Source: CAVXYG01 sp963706835
GTDB taxonomy: Bacteria > Actinomycetota > Actinomycetes > S36-B12 > GCA-2699445
Reading direction: 5' to 3'
Assembly: GCA_963706835.1 (NCBI GenBank)
Contig: CAVPOB010000036.1
Span: forward strand, 62,001 to 126,000
DNA length: 64,000 nt
Shown: positions 36,767-44,202 of the stretch, piece after piece
How the letters are laid out: each line of letters opens with the position of its first letter
How positions within the stretch are numbered: the first letter of the stretch is position 1
The notes under the pieces: model-generated
The model's database searches: none
The model's input: the letters and a program-made list of their open reading frames with translations, nothing else
What the model was told of the DNA's origin: nothing
Made by a program: the position numbers and the translations under genes

Positions 36767-37163
36767 GCCTCCATGATGGTCCGCGGCGGGGAAGTGGGTA
36801 GGGGAGTTGGCCCCTCGGCTGCTTCCCTCGCGCGCCGGTGGGGATGCGCGAAGGGCGGGAGGACGCGGCCCATCATGTCGTCGGGGTCACGTGGTCCCAG
36901 GGCCGGCGGTCGTGACGCGAGCCGCCCTCGACCTGTTCGCGCTTCTCGTCCTTCTGGGCGCTCCTCTGGTGAGGGCGCAGCCAGATGTGCCTACGCCCAT
37001 GAACGGGACGCGATCGGATGGGCGGTGACGAACACTCCTGAGCAAGCTGTTCGAACGCACGATGACTTGGTGGACACCTTCGCACGCTTGTTGCAGTGCT
37101 GGACGGTCACTCGCGGCGGAATGCCGCCCGCTGGAGACGCCTGCCGCCGATGACTGGACGTGC
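36767..37163. other. Intergenic region upstream of the ABC operon
   Basis: About 400 bases without a recognisable gene. The promoter of the ABC operon should be near 36770-36830. Short frames on both strands do not resemble proteins. Confidence 0.45.
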
Positions 37164-37372
37164 TCACATGCCGCTGTCGGGCGCCCGGGACCAGCCTTCG
37201 AGGGTGTCCGCAATGATCTGGAGCTCCGTGAGCGTGCCGTCAGCGATGGCGATCACGAAGTCGTAGGCCCCATCGTCGGGGGCGTCGACGCGCCAGCCGT
37301 TGATGTGGCAGAACACGACCGTCGCGAGCCAGGCCAGCCGCTTGTTGCCGTCAACGAGGCAGTGGCTCCTCG
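37164..37372 (-). pseudogene. Truncated Doc (Fic-fold) toxin relic
   Basis: The C-terminal half of a death-on-curing protein reads in one frame: SHCLVDGNKRLAWLATVVFC, HINGWRVDAPDDGAYDFVIA and LQIIADTLEGWSRAPDSGM, stop at 37164-37166. HCLVDGNKR is the Doc motif HxFx(D)GNKR. Sequence upstream of about 37372 no longer continues the protein in any frame, so the N-terminus is lost. No antitoxin gene adjoins it. The Doc kinase would phosphorylate EF-Tu if intact. An intact paralogue lies at 42455-42838. Confidence 0.7.
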
Positions 37373-37641
37373 CCGCCGGGCAACCAGGAGAACTGTCTCC
37401 AGGTCACGGCACCTCGCGCCCATAACGCGGGCGGGGCCGCACGGCATTGGACGCGGGTCCGTTGTGCAACCGGCCGTGCTGCCCGGCCACTGTTGGCCGA
37501 TCAGCTCGGCCGACGTCTGGTCGAACGCACGCTCCTTCGACGCACCACCGACGGTCGATCGTTTCTAGCCAGCTGCTCTCGGGGACTCGGGAGCTGGCCC
37601 TGAGCACGCCAACAGGCACCAGGTATGCCAAGGTTCGCCGC

Positions 37642-38115
37642 ATGGTGGACGTGCGTCTGGTCGAGGTCGACGCGGACAACTGGAGGGCGTGCGCGGCCCT
37701 CCGCGTCGGTGAGGAGCAGCAGCGTTGGGTCGCCGACGTCACCTACTACTTGTGCCTGTGCACCTACGGCGGCACCTGGCATCCGCTCGCCATCCAACGC
37801 GGGGACGACGTCGTTGGGTTCCTCATGTGGGCGGTGGATGACGACCACAGCCGTTGGATTGGCGGGCTGATCGTCGACATAGCCCACCAGCGGCACGGCG
37901 TCGGGCGTGCGGCGATGATCGAAGCCATCCGGCTGCTCATCGCCCAACCCGGCTGTGCGGGCATCGGGCTCAGCCACCACCCGGACAACCGTGCCGCCCG
38001 CTCCCTGTACGGCGCACTCGGCTTCTCAGACACCGGCGAGACCGACGAAGATGGCGCTGAACTCGTCAGCCGGCTCCGGCTGGACGACGCGCAGGCACTG
38101 GCAACCATCGATTGA
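37642..38115 (+). CDS. GNAT family N-acetyltransferase
   Basis: A cytoplasmic acetyltransferase of 157 residues. The fold is visible as RLVEVDADNWRACAALRV, FLMWAVDDDHSRWIGGLIVD and the acetyl-CoA loop QRHGVGRAAMIEAI, with HPDNRAARSLYGALGFSDTG near the end. The layout resembles the spermine/spermidine acetyltransferase (BltD/PaiA) subgroup, but the substrate is unproven. The ATG at 37642 follows a purine-poor leader, and an upstream GCCGC gives no clear Shine-Dalgarno. It lies among relics. Confidence 0.85.
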   Translation: MVDVRLVEVDADNWRACAALRVGEEQQRWVADVTYYLCLCTYGGTWHPLAIQRGDDVVGFLMWAVDDDHSRWIGGLIVDIAHQRHGVGRAAMIEAIRLLIAQPGCAGIGLSHHPDNRAARSLYGALGFSDTGETDEDGAELVSRLRLDDAQALATID

Positions 38116-38461
38116 TCCTCGACGGCGCCTTCGACCGGGCCGTGACCGACCGGGTCGCCTTCCTGCGCCAGCACCTCAACCGAGCCACCAACCCCGCATA
38201 AGCCGGGCCGCCCCTATCGCCGACACGGACGCGACAACAGCGCAAGCCGATTCGCGTACCGGCAGCTGCGAGTAGGACGTTGTCGGTCGTGCCGCAAGCA
38301 GCCCCCTCTTCGATGCGGGATGCCGCGGGTCTGCAGCCACTCCCAGCCCCGACACAAGCCGACCAGCACGGGCAGCACCACCGGCACCACCGTCCCGAGG
38401 CCGTCCGCGACGGGCGGCCCCGTGATGCCGACCACCCGGCGTGGCGGTGTCGCGCCGCTGC
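38116..38461. other. Intergenic region, no intact gene
   Basis: About 345 bases between the GNAT gene and the DUF1295 relic. A minus-strand frame (VVGITGPPVADGLGTVVPVV onward) is hydrophobic and may be more relic sequence, but no family is recognisable. Confidence 0.4.
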
Positions 38462-38680
38462 TCACCGTGGTGGGCGGGGCACCAGGACCGGCGCGCGAGC
38501 CAGGTAGCCGCGGAACTCGGGGTTGTCGCCCCAGGTCGCCTGGCCGCGCGCCTCCAGCAGGGGGACACCGTTGACGCGGGTCAGCAGAAGCGCCACGAAC
38601 AGCGGATACACCAGGGTGAGGTACTGCCACCCGGACAGCGCCGACAGTGCGACCCGGAACCCGGACCTGTGCCACGGTCA
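38462..38680 (-). pseudogene. C-terminal relic of a DUF1295 (steroid 5-alpha-reductase-like) membrane protein
   Basis: One frame reads HRSGFRVALSALSGWQYLTL, VYPLFVALLLTRVNGVPLLE, ARGQATWGDNPEFRGYLARA and PVLVPRPPR, ending at 38462. GVPLLE...WGDxPxxRxYxxRxPVLVP is the C-terminal signature of DUF1295 proteins. An in-frame UGA cuts it off upstream at about 38680 and no N-terminal part was found, so about 70 of the usual 260 residues remain. Confidence 0.7.
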
Positions 38681-38941
38681 CCTCGACCGACCCAATGCAT
38701 CGACGCTGGCCCTGGCGGCCAGGTCAGATCCAGAGGCCATGGACGAACGACGCCCCGGCCACCCCCGCCGCGAAGCCCGCGCCGCCTGGACTCGCACACG
38801 CCACAGGCGGCGGAAGGGGCGCCTGCGCATGGAGCCCCGGGTGGCGGCGGCGGTGTCCCAATGGCCCCGCCCTGGACCGCGGCACTCACCGATAGGGCCC
38901 ATAGACAGGCCCGCGCGGCGCGGGTCGTTGCACCGAAGGCG

Positions 38942-39425
38942 TCAAGACTGATGGCGTGTGGCGAAGAACTGCTGCATCGCCCTGAACCCTGCCTGGTCAA
39001 TCTTCGAGTGCTCGTTCTCCACGTCGTAGAACCTCAGTACAGCGGACCAAAGCCCGACCGATCGACCTCTCCAGATCACCGAAACCCTCGTCTGGCGGTT
39101 CCCGATCCGCGTGAACACCCACTGCACCGTTCCGCGGAACGGACCCCGGACTTGCTCCTCAACGGTCCGCAGGTCGGGTTCGAACTCGGTCACTCGAAGC
39201 ACCTGTCGCACAGCGTCACGCCGATCGGCTCCCCCCGGCTTCGTGCTGGCCGCCATCTCCCGCACGCATCTGACTGCCGGCCACTCGCCTCCCCCGCGCA
39301 CCCGGGGCCCGAAACGTGGGCGTCCACCAGGGCGTCCGCCCGGCGTACTCGTCAGCGAACGCAGGGATGATCTCCGACGGGGTCGCGTCGATGACTGCGT
39401 CATCCACACAGTCGTACGTCGGCAT
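38942..39425 (-). pseudogene. SRPBCC/polyketide cyclase-like protein with one frameshift
   Basis: Starts MPTYDCVDDAVIDATPSEII and PAFADEYAGRTPWWTPTFRA, then a one-base shift near 39310 leads into VRGGGEWPAVRCVREMAAST, RVTEFEPDLRTVEEQVRGPF and GTVQWVFTRIGNRQTRVSVI, ending HSKIDQAGFRAMQQFFATRHQ. Together this is a START-like ligand-binding fold of about 160 residues. GGAGG lies upstream of the start. As written the protein cannot be made whole. Ligand unknown. Confidence 0.65.
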
Positions 39426-39756
39426 CGCCACACACCTCCTCCGTCTTCCGCTGTGCCTCGCTCAGCGGCCACCTGAGGTTCCTTGTCCTGCACCGACCGC
39501 CGGAAGGCAGCGGGCGAAGGTCCTCATCGCTCGGTGCGTGCGATGCCCCCGTGCTCGATGGCGACATGGCGTCGCGAGGACGTGGGTGGCCGAACGTGAA
39601 GCCGCCCCGCCGCCAAAGGCCCAACCAGGCCCGGACGGTGCAGTCCAACCGGGAGCCGAGCGGCTTGGCGAACGTGGCCCGACAGGCGGCGATGCGGGTC
39701 ACTGCCTCGGCGCGCCGATGCGGGGTGCGGACGAGAACGCTGTGTAGCAGGGTCGA

Positions 39757-40191
39757 TCAATCGTCGATGTGCGCTGCACCCCGCCGCTTCAGCTCCTCAA
39801 TCCCGGCGCGCATCGCGTCCAGCTTCGCCGCCGGGTGGCCATCCCAGTCGGTGAGTTCACCCGCGACGCGCAGGGGCGCGCGACTGCGGAAGGACTGCGT
39901 GGGGTTCCCCGGGAATCGCTTGTCGGTGACGTTGGGGTCGTCCTCGAACTCACCTGTCGGCTCAACGAGATAGATGCGCCCTCGTCCCTCGCCTGCAGCA
40001 AGTTCAGCGCCCCACACCGCGGCATCCAGCGTGGCGGTGAAGTAGACGTAGTGCATCGTGCGGCCGTCCTCGAAGTTCGACTCCCGGCCGGGCACCAGCA
40101 GTTCACCCACGCCGAGAGTCGCCTTCGTGCCGTGCAGGTACACGCCGGCCTCGTAGACCTCGAACGGCACCGGTTCCCGCTGGGCGTCCAC
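39757..40191 (-). CDS. arr: Rifamycin ADP-ribosyltransferase-like protein (Arr)
   Basis: An enzyme of about 144 residues that would inactivate rifamycins by ADP-ribosylating the C21 hydroxyl with NAD. It is close to the Arr consensus throughout: YLHGTKATLGVGELLVPG, VYFTATLDAAVWGAELAAGE, GRIYLVEPTGEFEDDPNVTD, KRFPGNPTQSFRSRAPLRV and GELTDWDGH. Key residues align with mycobacterial Arr: His20 (H19), Tyr50 (Y49) and Asp84/85 (D84). GTG 40191 gives the family length; the frame is open to 40299. It lies between relics and the toxin-antitoxin cluster, typical of an accessory gene. Resistance itself is inferred. Confidence 0.93.
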   Translation of the reverse strand: MDAQREPVPFEVYEAGVYLHGTKATLGVGELLVPGRESNFEDGRTMHYVYFTATLDAAVWGAELAAGEGRGRIYLVEPTGEFEDDPNVTDKRFPGNPTQSFRSRAPLRVAGELTDWDGHPAAKLDAMRAGIEELKRRGAAHIDD

Positions 40192-40398
40192 CCGTCGACA
40201 GTAGTCCCGAGTGCGAGTCGGTGGCACCCACGAGCGGCAGGTGACCGGCTTCGATCTGCGTCCACACGCGGCGCAGTGACGCATTGGGCGCCGCGACACC
40301 GGGGCGGTGTGCGGCGAAGCGATGCGCCGATGGTGAGCCGCGTTCGGCGCACGGCGTCTGCAGGCCGTCGCGCAGCTACTGCTCGCCGACAGACCGCG
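40192..40398. other. Spacer between arr and the HEPN gene
   Basis: About 200 bases without a recognisable gene. It should contain the arr promoter, though a longer Arr start at 40299 is possible. Confidence 0.4.
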
Positions 40399-40800
40399 TC
40401 AGCCGCCCAGGCGGACGATCCGGCCGGCGAGTTCGACCAGGAACCGTGCGCGGCGCAGGAGTGGCTCGGCTGTCGTGGCGTTCAACAGTGTCGTGCCGTA
40501 CTCGACCTCTGCCTTGGCGCCGGTCAGTTCGCGCATGGCCTTCTCGGCCGCGGGTGCCTCGGCCCGCCTGCCGAGGGCGGTCCGCAGCTCCTTGGCCGCC
40601 GCCGCGTGGTCCTTGCCCTTGCGGGTTGCGCCGGTGAGCTCGGTGACGATCGCGTCCTTGGCGCTGATGCCGGCGTGGATGGCAGCACCGGCGGCCGCCG
40701 TGTGGCGCTGGTCGAGCAGATCGTCCTCTGCCGAGGCGAGGTACTCCTCGGCCTTGGCCAGGAAGGCCCTGGCGTGATTGCGCTGCTCGGCTCCGGGCAT
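40399..40800 (-). CDS. HEPN domain toxin of an MNT-HEPN pair
   Basis: A helical protein of 133 residues with the HEPN layout: NHARAFLAKAEEYLASAEDD, AAAGAAIHAGISAKDAIVTE and then TRKGKDHAAAAKELRTALG, where R60-x4-H65 fits the RX4-6H ribonuclease motif, though its placement early in the third helix should be checked. HEPN toxins of this type cleave RNA and are held inactive by the nucleotidyltransferase partner through complexation and polyAMPylation. Its start overlaps the MNT stop by one base (TGATG), so the two are coupled. Confidence 0.8.
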   Translation of the reverse strand: MPGAEQRNHARAFLAKAEEYLASAEDDLLDQRHTAAAGAAIHAGISAKDAIVTELTGATRKGKDHAAAAKELRTALGRRAEAPAAEKAMRELTGAKAEVEYGTTLLNATTAEPLLRRARFLVELAGRIVRLGG

Positions 40801-41390
40801 CAGGCAGCACCGCCGGCCGTGCGCGGCATCGGACCGATGAGCGCCAGCCCGTGACGGAGGATGTCGCTGACGACGGGTTCGCCCGACCGGGCCGCCTCCT
40901 GGAAACGGTCCGGCGTGAAGACCAGGACGTCGCAGCCGTTGCCCAGGCCGGTGCTCACGGCGTCCTGAAGATCGGTCCTCCCGTCCCACCCGGGGGCCGC
41001 GATGACCGCGAGGTCGATGTCGCTGCCCTCGCCCGCCTCGCCGCGGGCGATCGACCCGAAGAGGACCACCGACTCCACGCCGGGACCGACCGACGCCGCG
41101 ACGGCCGCCCTGAGCATGGCCAGCGGGTCGGCGAGCGCGCGAAGATGCGCCACCGCAGCGTGCCCCTCGTTGATGGTGTGCACCCCGGCCCGGCCGATGG
41201 TCTGCGTCTCCACGATGCCGAGCCGGGTCAGGGCTTTGAGCGCCTCCTGGACCGACCACAGGCTGTGCCCGCCGCCGACCAGGCCGTGGAGCTGTCGGCC
41301 GGTCACCGGCGCGCCGGTGCGCAGCAGCGCCGAGAGCACGGCGCCCCGCGCCCCCGGGATGAGTCCGCCGAACGGCTCCCCGAACACCAT
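40800..41390 (-). CDS. MNT nucleotidyltransferase antitoxin with N-terminal winged helix
   Basis: A protein of 196 residues. Residues 10-75 form a winged-helix DNA-binding domain (LSALLRTGAPVTGRQLHGLV, SVQEALKALTRLGIVETQT), and the C-terminal part is a minimal nucleotidyltransferase: FGSIARGEAGEGSDIDLAVI with GS at 112-113 and Asp124/Asp126. It probably AMPylates and inhibits the HEPN protein, and the DNA-binding domain probably represses its own operon through the palindrome at 41403-41418 just upstream. The fused wHTH is a common variant of the MNT-HEPN family. Confidence 0.88.
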   Translation of the reverse strand: MVFGEPFGGLIPGARGAVLSALLRTGAPVTGRQLHGLVGGGHSLWSVQEALKALTRLGIVETQTIGRAGVHTINEGHAAVAHLRALADPLAMLRAAVAASVGPGVESVVLFGSIARGEAGEGSDIDLAVIAAPGWDGRTDLQDAVSTGLGNGCDVLVFTPDRFQEAARSGEPVVSDILRHGLALIGPMPRTAGGAA

Positions 41391-41402
41391 GCGATCAGCC
41401 TA

Positions 41403-41440
41403 CCAGTCATATGACTGGCCTGACATTCATACGACTGCCA
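41403..41440. promoter_or_regulatory. Candidate operator of the MNT-HEPN operon
   Basis: CCAGTCATATGACTGG at 41403-41418 is a perfect 16-bp palindrome, 13 bases upstream of the MNT start. A second, degenerate copy of the same half-site (CATACGACTG) lies at 41428-41437. These probably bind the winged-helix domain of the antitoxin. The binding itself is inferred. Confidence 0.65.
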
Positions 41441-41812
41441 GAATCTCCACGACAGACCTGCCGCCGCTGCGTCCTACTGGTGCCGAAGTGACGCGCCCCG
41501 GATGATCCCCACTGGACTCCTGACAGCGCGCTGAGCGCTGGCCGCACCACGACGTGACGGTCACGTTGAGTGACCGTCGGGAGCCTGCACCCCAATCCGA
41601 CCGACACTCGGGCGGCCCGATGGGCCTCAGGTGGGAGGCGCGACCCCGGTTCGTCACGCTGTGTGAGATCGGGCAGGTGGGACGGCGGTCCGGGACCGGC
41701 TGAAGCACCGCGTCATACCGCGCCCGACTCGCGGCGCTGTGACGCAGCTGCCGCATGCCGTTCTGCATTGAGCAGGTCGTGCTCGGGTCGAACCCGGCGT
41801 GCTCGCGCGACG
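41441..41812. other. Spacer with one strong hairpin
   Basis: About 370 bases between the MNT-HEPN promoter and the stop of the next mazF. No gene seen. GACGGTCAC at 41556-41564 pairs perfectly with GTGACCGTC at 41570-41578 around GTTGA; it could terminate the mazEF transcript or bind a regulator. Confidence 0.5.
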
Positions 41813-42151
41813 TTACAGGTCCAGCAGCAGCGCGAGTGTCTCGCGGACCTCGGTCAGGACCACCGGCCCAACGTTTCCGGTGCGCTCGTGGATCCGAGTC
41901 GTGGCCACGGATCGCAGGTGCTGGCACTGCGCCGAGGAGCGGGCCGCGAGTCCGTTGTCTTCGTCGGGATCGATCAGAACCTCGGTGCTGCTCGTGCGGG
42001 TGGCTCGGGTCAATGGGACGACCTGAACGACGTTGGGTCCACCCGCGAGGACCCGGGCGGCGGTCACGACGATCGCCGGCCGGCGTAGGCCGGCCTCGCT
42101 ACCGGCGGGCATGCCGAGGTCGAGCCCTATGACGTCACCCGGCGTCAGCAT
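41813..42151 (-). CDS. mazF: MazF-family mRNA interferase toxin (copy 1)
   Basis: A toxin of 112 residues that cleaves RNA at short sequences. The PemK/MazF fold is visible: MLTPGDVIGLDLGMPAGSEA, then LRRPAIVVTAARVLAGGPNV, VPLTRATRTSSTEVLID and AQCQHLRSVATTRI, where QCQHLRSV is the conserved catalytic-side block. Its start overlaps the antitoxin gene by 17 bases, so expression is coupled. Confidence 0.9.
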   Translation of the reverse strand: MLTPGDVIGLDLGMPAGSEAGLRRPAIVVTAARVLAGGPNVVQVVPLTRATRTSSTEVLIDPDEDNGLAARSSAQCQHLRSVATTRIHERTGNVGPVVLTEVRETLALLLDL

Positions 42152-42332
42152 CGAGCCACGCCGTCTCATCCTCGTTGAGCTCTGCCGAGAGGTCCCGCGC
42201 CATGGCGTCCTGGCGGAGTGCTCGGATGGCCCGGCTGACCGTCTCATCGATCGTCTCGTGCCGCTGCGCCGCCAGTCGCGTCACCTGCGCATGAGTGTCC
42301 CTGCTGATGCGGATCGTCGTTGTCTCGGCCAC
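42135..42332 (-). CDS. MazE-like antitoxin, ribbon-helix-helix (copy 1)
   Basis: A protein of 65 residues. The N-terminus ETTTIRISRDTHAQVTRLAA is a ribbon-helix-helix DNA-binding unit, and the acidic tail SAELNEDETAWLDADAG would mask the toxin. GTG 42332 is the chosen start because the longer frame (to 42458) crosses the operator. It pairs with the MazF-like toxin downstream, and probably represses the pair through the palindrome at 42344-42375. Confidence 0.85.
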   Translation of the reverse strand: MAETTTIRISRDTHAQVTRLAAQRHETIDETVSRAIRALRQDAMARDLSAELNEDETAWLDADAG

Positions 42333-42343
42333 ACCACAACGGT

Positions 42344-42375
42344 ACCGCGTGTAGACAGATTCGTCTACACGCGGT
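42344..42375. promoter_or_regulatory. Candidate operator of mazEF copy 1
   Basis: A perfect 13-bp inverted repeat, ACCGCGTGTAGAC at 42344-42356 and its complement at 42363-42375, with spacer AGATTC. It lies 11 bases upstream of the antitoxin GTG. Ribbon-helix-helix antitoxins bind such sites; binding is inferred. Confidence 0.7.
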
Positions 42376-42454
42376 CGCATGGCCGTCCACGGGAAAGCAG
42401 CCGAGCTGCCCGACTCGCGGCGGAAGGTGGCAACCTGCTCCAGCGGAGCGCCGG

Positions 42455-42838
42455 TCAATTGACTCGGGGCGCGAGGCTTGGCCCGATGCGATCGGCGATG
42501 TCCGCGACGCCATCGAGTAGCCCTGAAGCGACCTCGATGACGAGCGTGTATGCCTCGTCGTTGGTGAGGGTGAGCCGATGGCCGTTGAGTCCCAGGAAAG
42601 CAATCGTCGCCGCGAGGGCCTGTCGCTTGTTGCCGTCGACCAGCGCATGGTTGCGGGCCAACGAGTGCAGCAGTGCGCCCGCCTTCTCCTCGAGACTCCC
42701 GTAGGCGTCGACCCCGAAAGCGGTTGCTTGCGGACGCGCCAGCGCCGACTGCAGCAACCCGTGGTCGCGCACGGGCACCTCAGGGCCGAGCGTTCGCCCG
42801 GCGACATGCAGCAGTTCGGGCAGGGCCAGGTAGATCAC
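42455..42838 (-). CDS. doc: Doc (Fic-fold) toxin
   Basis: A toxin of 127 residues with the full Doc architecture: MIYLALPELLHVAGRTLGPE, GLLQSALARPQATAFG, LHSLARNHALVDGNKRQALA (motif HxxxDGNKR, residues 64-72) and FLGLNGHRLTLTNDEAY. Doc phosphorylates EF-Tu and stalls translation. The GTG at 42838 overlaps the antitoxin stop (GTGA). It is the intact paralogue of the relic at 37164-37372. Confidence 0.93.
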   Translation of the reverse strand: MIYLALPELLHVAGRTLGPEVPVRDHGLLQSALARPQATAFGVDAYGSLEEKAGALLHSLARNHALVDGNKRQALAATIAFLGLNGHRLTLTNDEAYTLVIEVASGLLDGVADIADRIGPSLAPRVN

Positions 42839-43038
42839 TGGCCGAGGCGCTCCAAGGCCTCCGCATAGCGGGGCAACTCATCGTCGAGCACCTGGTCAAG
42901 CAGCTCGGCTCGACTGTGGCTCTCCACGTACTCCCGCACGGCTTGCCGGGCCACGTCCTGCATCGAACGAGACTCCAGCTGGGCGCGGCGGCGGAGCGCC
43001 TCGGTCTCCTCATCCGTCAGTCGCAGGATCATCGCCAT
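42835..43038 (-). CDS. Antitoxin of the Doc pair (ribbon-helix-helix)
   Basis: A protein of 67 residues: MAMILRLTDEETEALRRRAQ forms the ribbon-helix-helix strand and first helix, and MQDVARQAVREYVESHSRAE with LLDQVLDDELPRYAEALERL is the toxin-binding helix. It is not Phd-like, so a CopG/Arc-type antitoxin is paired with a Doc toxin here. The pair is coupled by GTGA. The palindrome at 43046-43065 sits just upstream. Confidence 0.87.
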   Translation of the reverse strand: MAMILRLTDEETEALRRRAQLESRSMQDVARQAVREYVESHSRAELLDQVLDDELPRYAEALERLGQ

Positions 43039-43045
43039 GACCTGA

Positions 43046-43065
43046 TGGTGTCAGGGATGACACCA
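43046..43065. promoter_or_regulatory. Candidate operator of the Doc pair
   Basis: TGGTGTCA at 43046-43053 and TGACACCA at 43058-43065 form a perfect 8-bp inverted repeat around GGGA, ending 7 bases before the antitoxin ATG. It is the likely autoregulatory site of the ribbon-helix-helix antitoxin; this is inferred. Confidence 0.6.
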
Positions 43066-43348
43066 CGACTCGGGGTAGCGGCCGGATCCCACCAGGTGCC
43101 ACGGTTTGTCCCGCTCTGCGTGGTCGCGGGGCCGCTCGGGTGGGCCGCAACCGAGACGCAACCGGACCGCAACCGTGGGGGAGCAGCGTGTCGGGGCATG
43201 ACGGTAGCAGGAGTGGGAGCGAGGGGCACGGACCCGTCCGGAAAGCCGGCCGCTTGGGTGCACCCCCAGTGCTGCATTCCCTTCCCAATGCTGGGTCCAG
43301 GTTCGGATGTCAGCGACGCACACCATGATCGCGCTGAATATGGTGAGT
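43066..43348. other. Divergent spacer between two toxin-antitoxin pairs
   Basis: About 280 bases between the Doc and CopG-MazF operons. No gene seen; it contains both promoters. Confidence 0.45.
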
Positions 43349-43387
43349 TGCTACCCTGGTAGCATCTCAACGCCTACCAGAGTAGCA
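43349..43387. promoter_or_regulatory. Twin candidate operators of the CopG-MazF pair
   Basis: TGCTACCCTGGTAGCA at 43349-43364 has 7-bp palindromic arms around CT. A second copy at 43372-43387 matches its complement with three mismatches. The two centres are 23 bases apart, about two helical turns, and the second ends 7 bases before the antitoxin start. Confidence 0.68.
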
Positions 43388-43394
43388 TTCTCGT

Positions 43395-43625
43395 GTGAAG
43401 TTGAGCATCAGCCTCTCCGAGGAAGACGTCGCTGCCCTGGACCGCTACGCCGAGGCGGCGGGACTCGCCTCGCGTTCTGCGGCGATCCAGCGCGCCATCC
43501 GAATGCTGGGTGACCCCGCCTTGGACGATGCGTACGCGGCCGCGTGGGACGAGTGGGAAGCCTCGGGAGACGCAGACGCGTGGGAGACCAGTCTCGCGGA
43601 CGGGCTCGCCGATGCTGCGCGGTGA
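43395..43625 (+). CDS. CopG-like ribbon-helix-helix antitoxin (copy 2)
   Basis: A protein of 76 residues starting with GTG. MKLSISLSEEDVAALDRYAE is the ribbon and first helix, and SRSAAIQRAIRMLGDPALDD the second, with the acidic C-terminus DEWEASGDADAWETSLADGL for toxin neutralisation. It overlaps mazF copy 2 by 14 bases. The twin operators lie directly upstream. A very short leader suggests leaderless or near-leaderless expression. Confidence 0.88.
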   Translation: MKLSISLSEEDVAALDRYAEAAGLASRSAAIQRAIRMLGDPALDDAYAAAWDEWEASGDADAWETSLADGLADAAR

Positions 43626-43959
43626 GATCCGGTTGACCGATCTCGACCCGGCACAGGGACGCGAAGCGGGCAAGCGGCGACCAGCGGTCCTGGTCAGCAA
43701 CGACCGCGCCAATGCCACCGCGGCCCGGCTGAGCCGCGGCGTGGTGACGGTGGTCCCGGTCACCAGCAACGTCACCCGCGTCTTCCCGTTCCAGGCCCTG
43801 CTGAGCGCCGACGAGACCGGCCTGCGGGTGGACTCCAAGGCGCAATGCGAACAGGTCCGCTCGGTGTCGGTGCACCGGTTGGGCGCGGTCATCGGGCGCG
43901 TCCCACCGCACGTCATGGAACGACTGGACGACGCTTTGCGGACACACCTCCAGCTATAG
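43612..43959 (+). CDS. mazF: MazF-family mRNA interferase toxin (copy 2)
   Basis: A toxin of 115 residues. It has MLRGEIRLTDLDPAQGREAG, then KRRPAVLVSNDRANATAARL, VVTVVPVTSNVTRVFPFQAL, AQCEQVRSVSVHRLGAVIG. This is a different, more canonical MazF (RGEIxxxxLDPxxGxE) than copy 1, so they are not a recent duplication. Sequence specificity of cleavage is not predictable. Confidence 0.93.
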   Translation: MLRGEIRLTDLDPAQGREAGKRRPAVLVSNDRANATAARLSRGVVTVVPVTSNVTRVFPFQALLSADETGLRVDSKAQCEQVRSVSVHRLGAVIGRVPPHVMERLDDALRTHLQL

Positions 43960-44202
43960 CCGGCCTCAGTGACCGCCAGCGGGGTGACCTCCCTGCAGCT
44001 GGACCGCCGACCCATGGCCGAGAGCGGCCGGTCGGCGCGCCGGGCGGTCGCCGACATGTCGCCTCCGAATGCGAAGCCGGTGCCCCTGCGCTGTCGTCCC
44101 CGTCACCATCGCCTGCGTTGCCGGGCGGGTGAGTCTTTCGCGGCTACTAGACGATCAGGTGGGACGCGGCTCGCCTCGCGGACCTTCGCGGGCCGCTGGG
44201 CG

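Noticed and set aside
41771..41806. tRNA T-arm-like sequence (CTCGGGTCGAACCCGGCG)
   Set aside because: No matching acceptor, D-arm or anticodon stem could be built around it.
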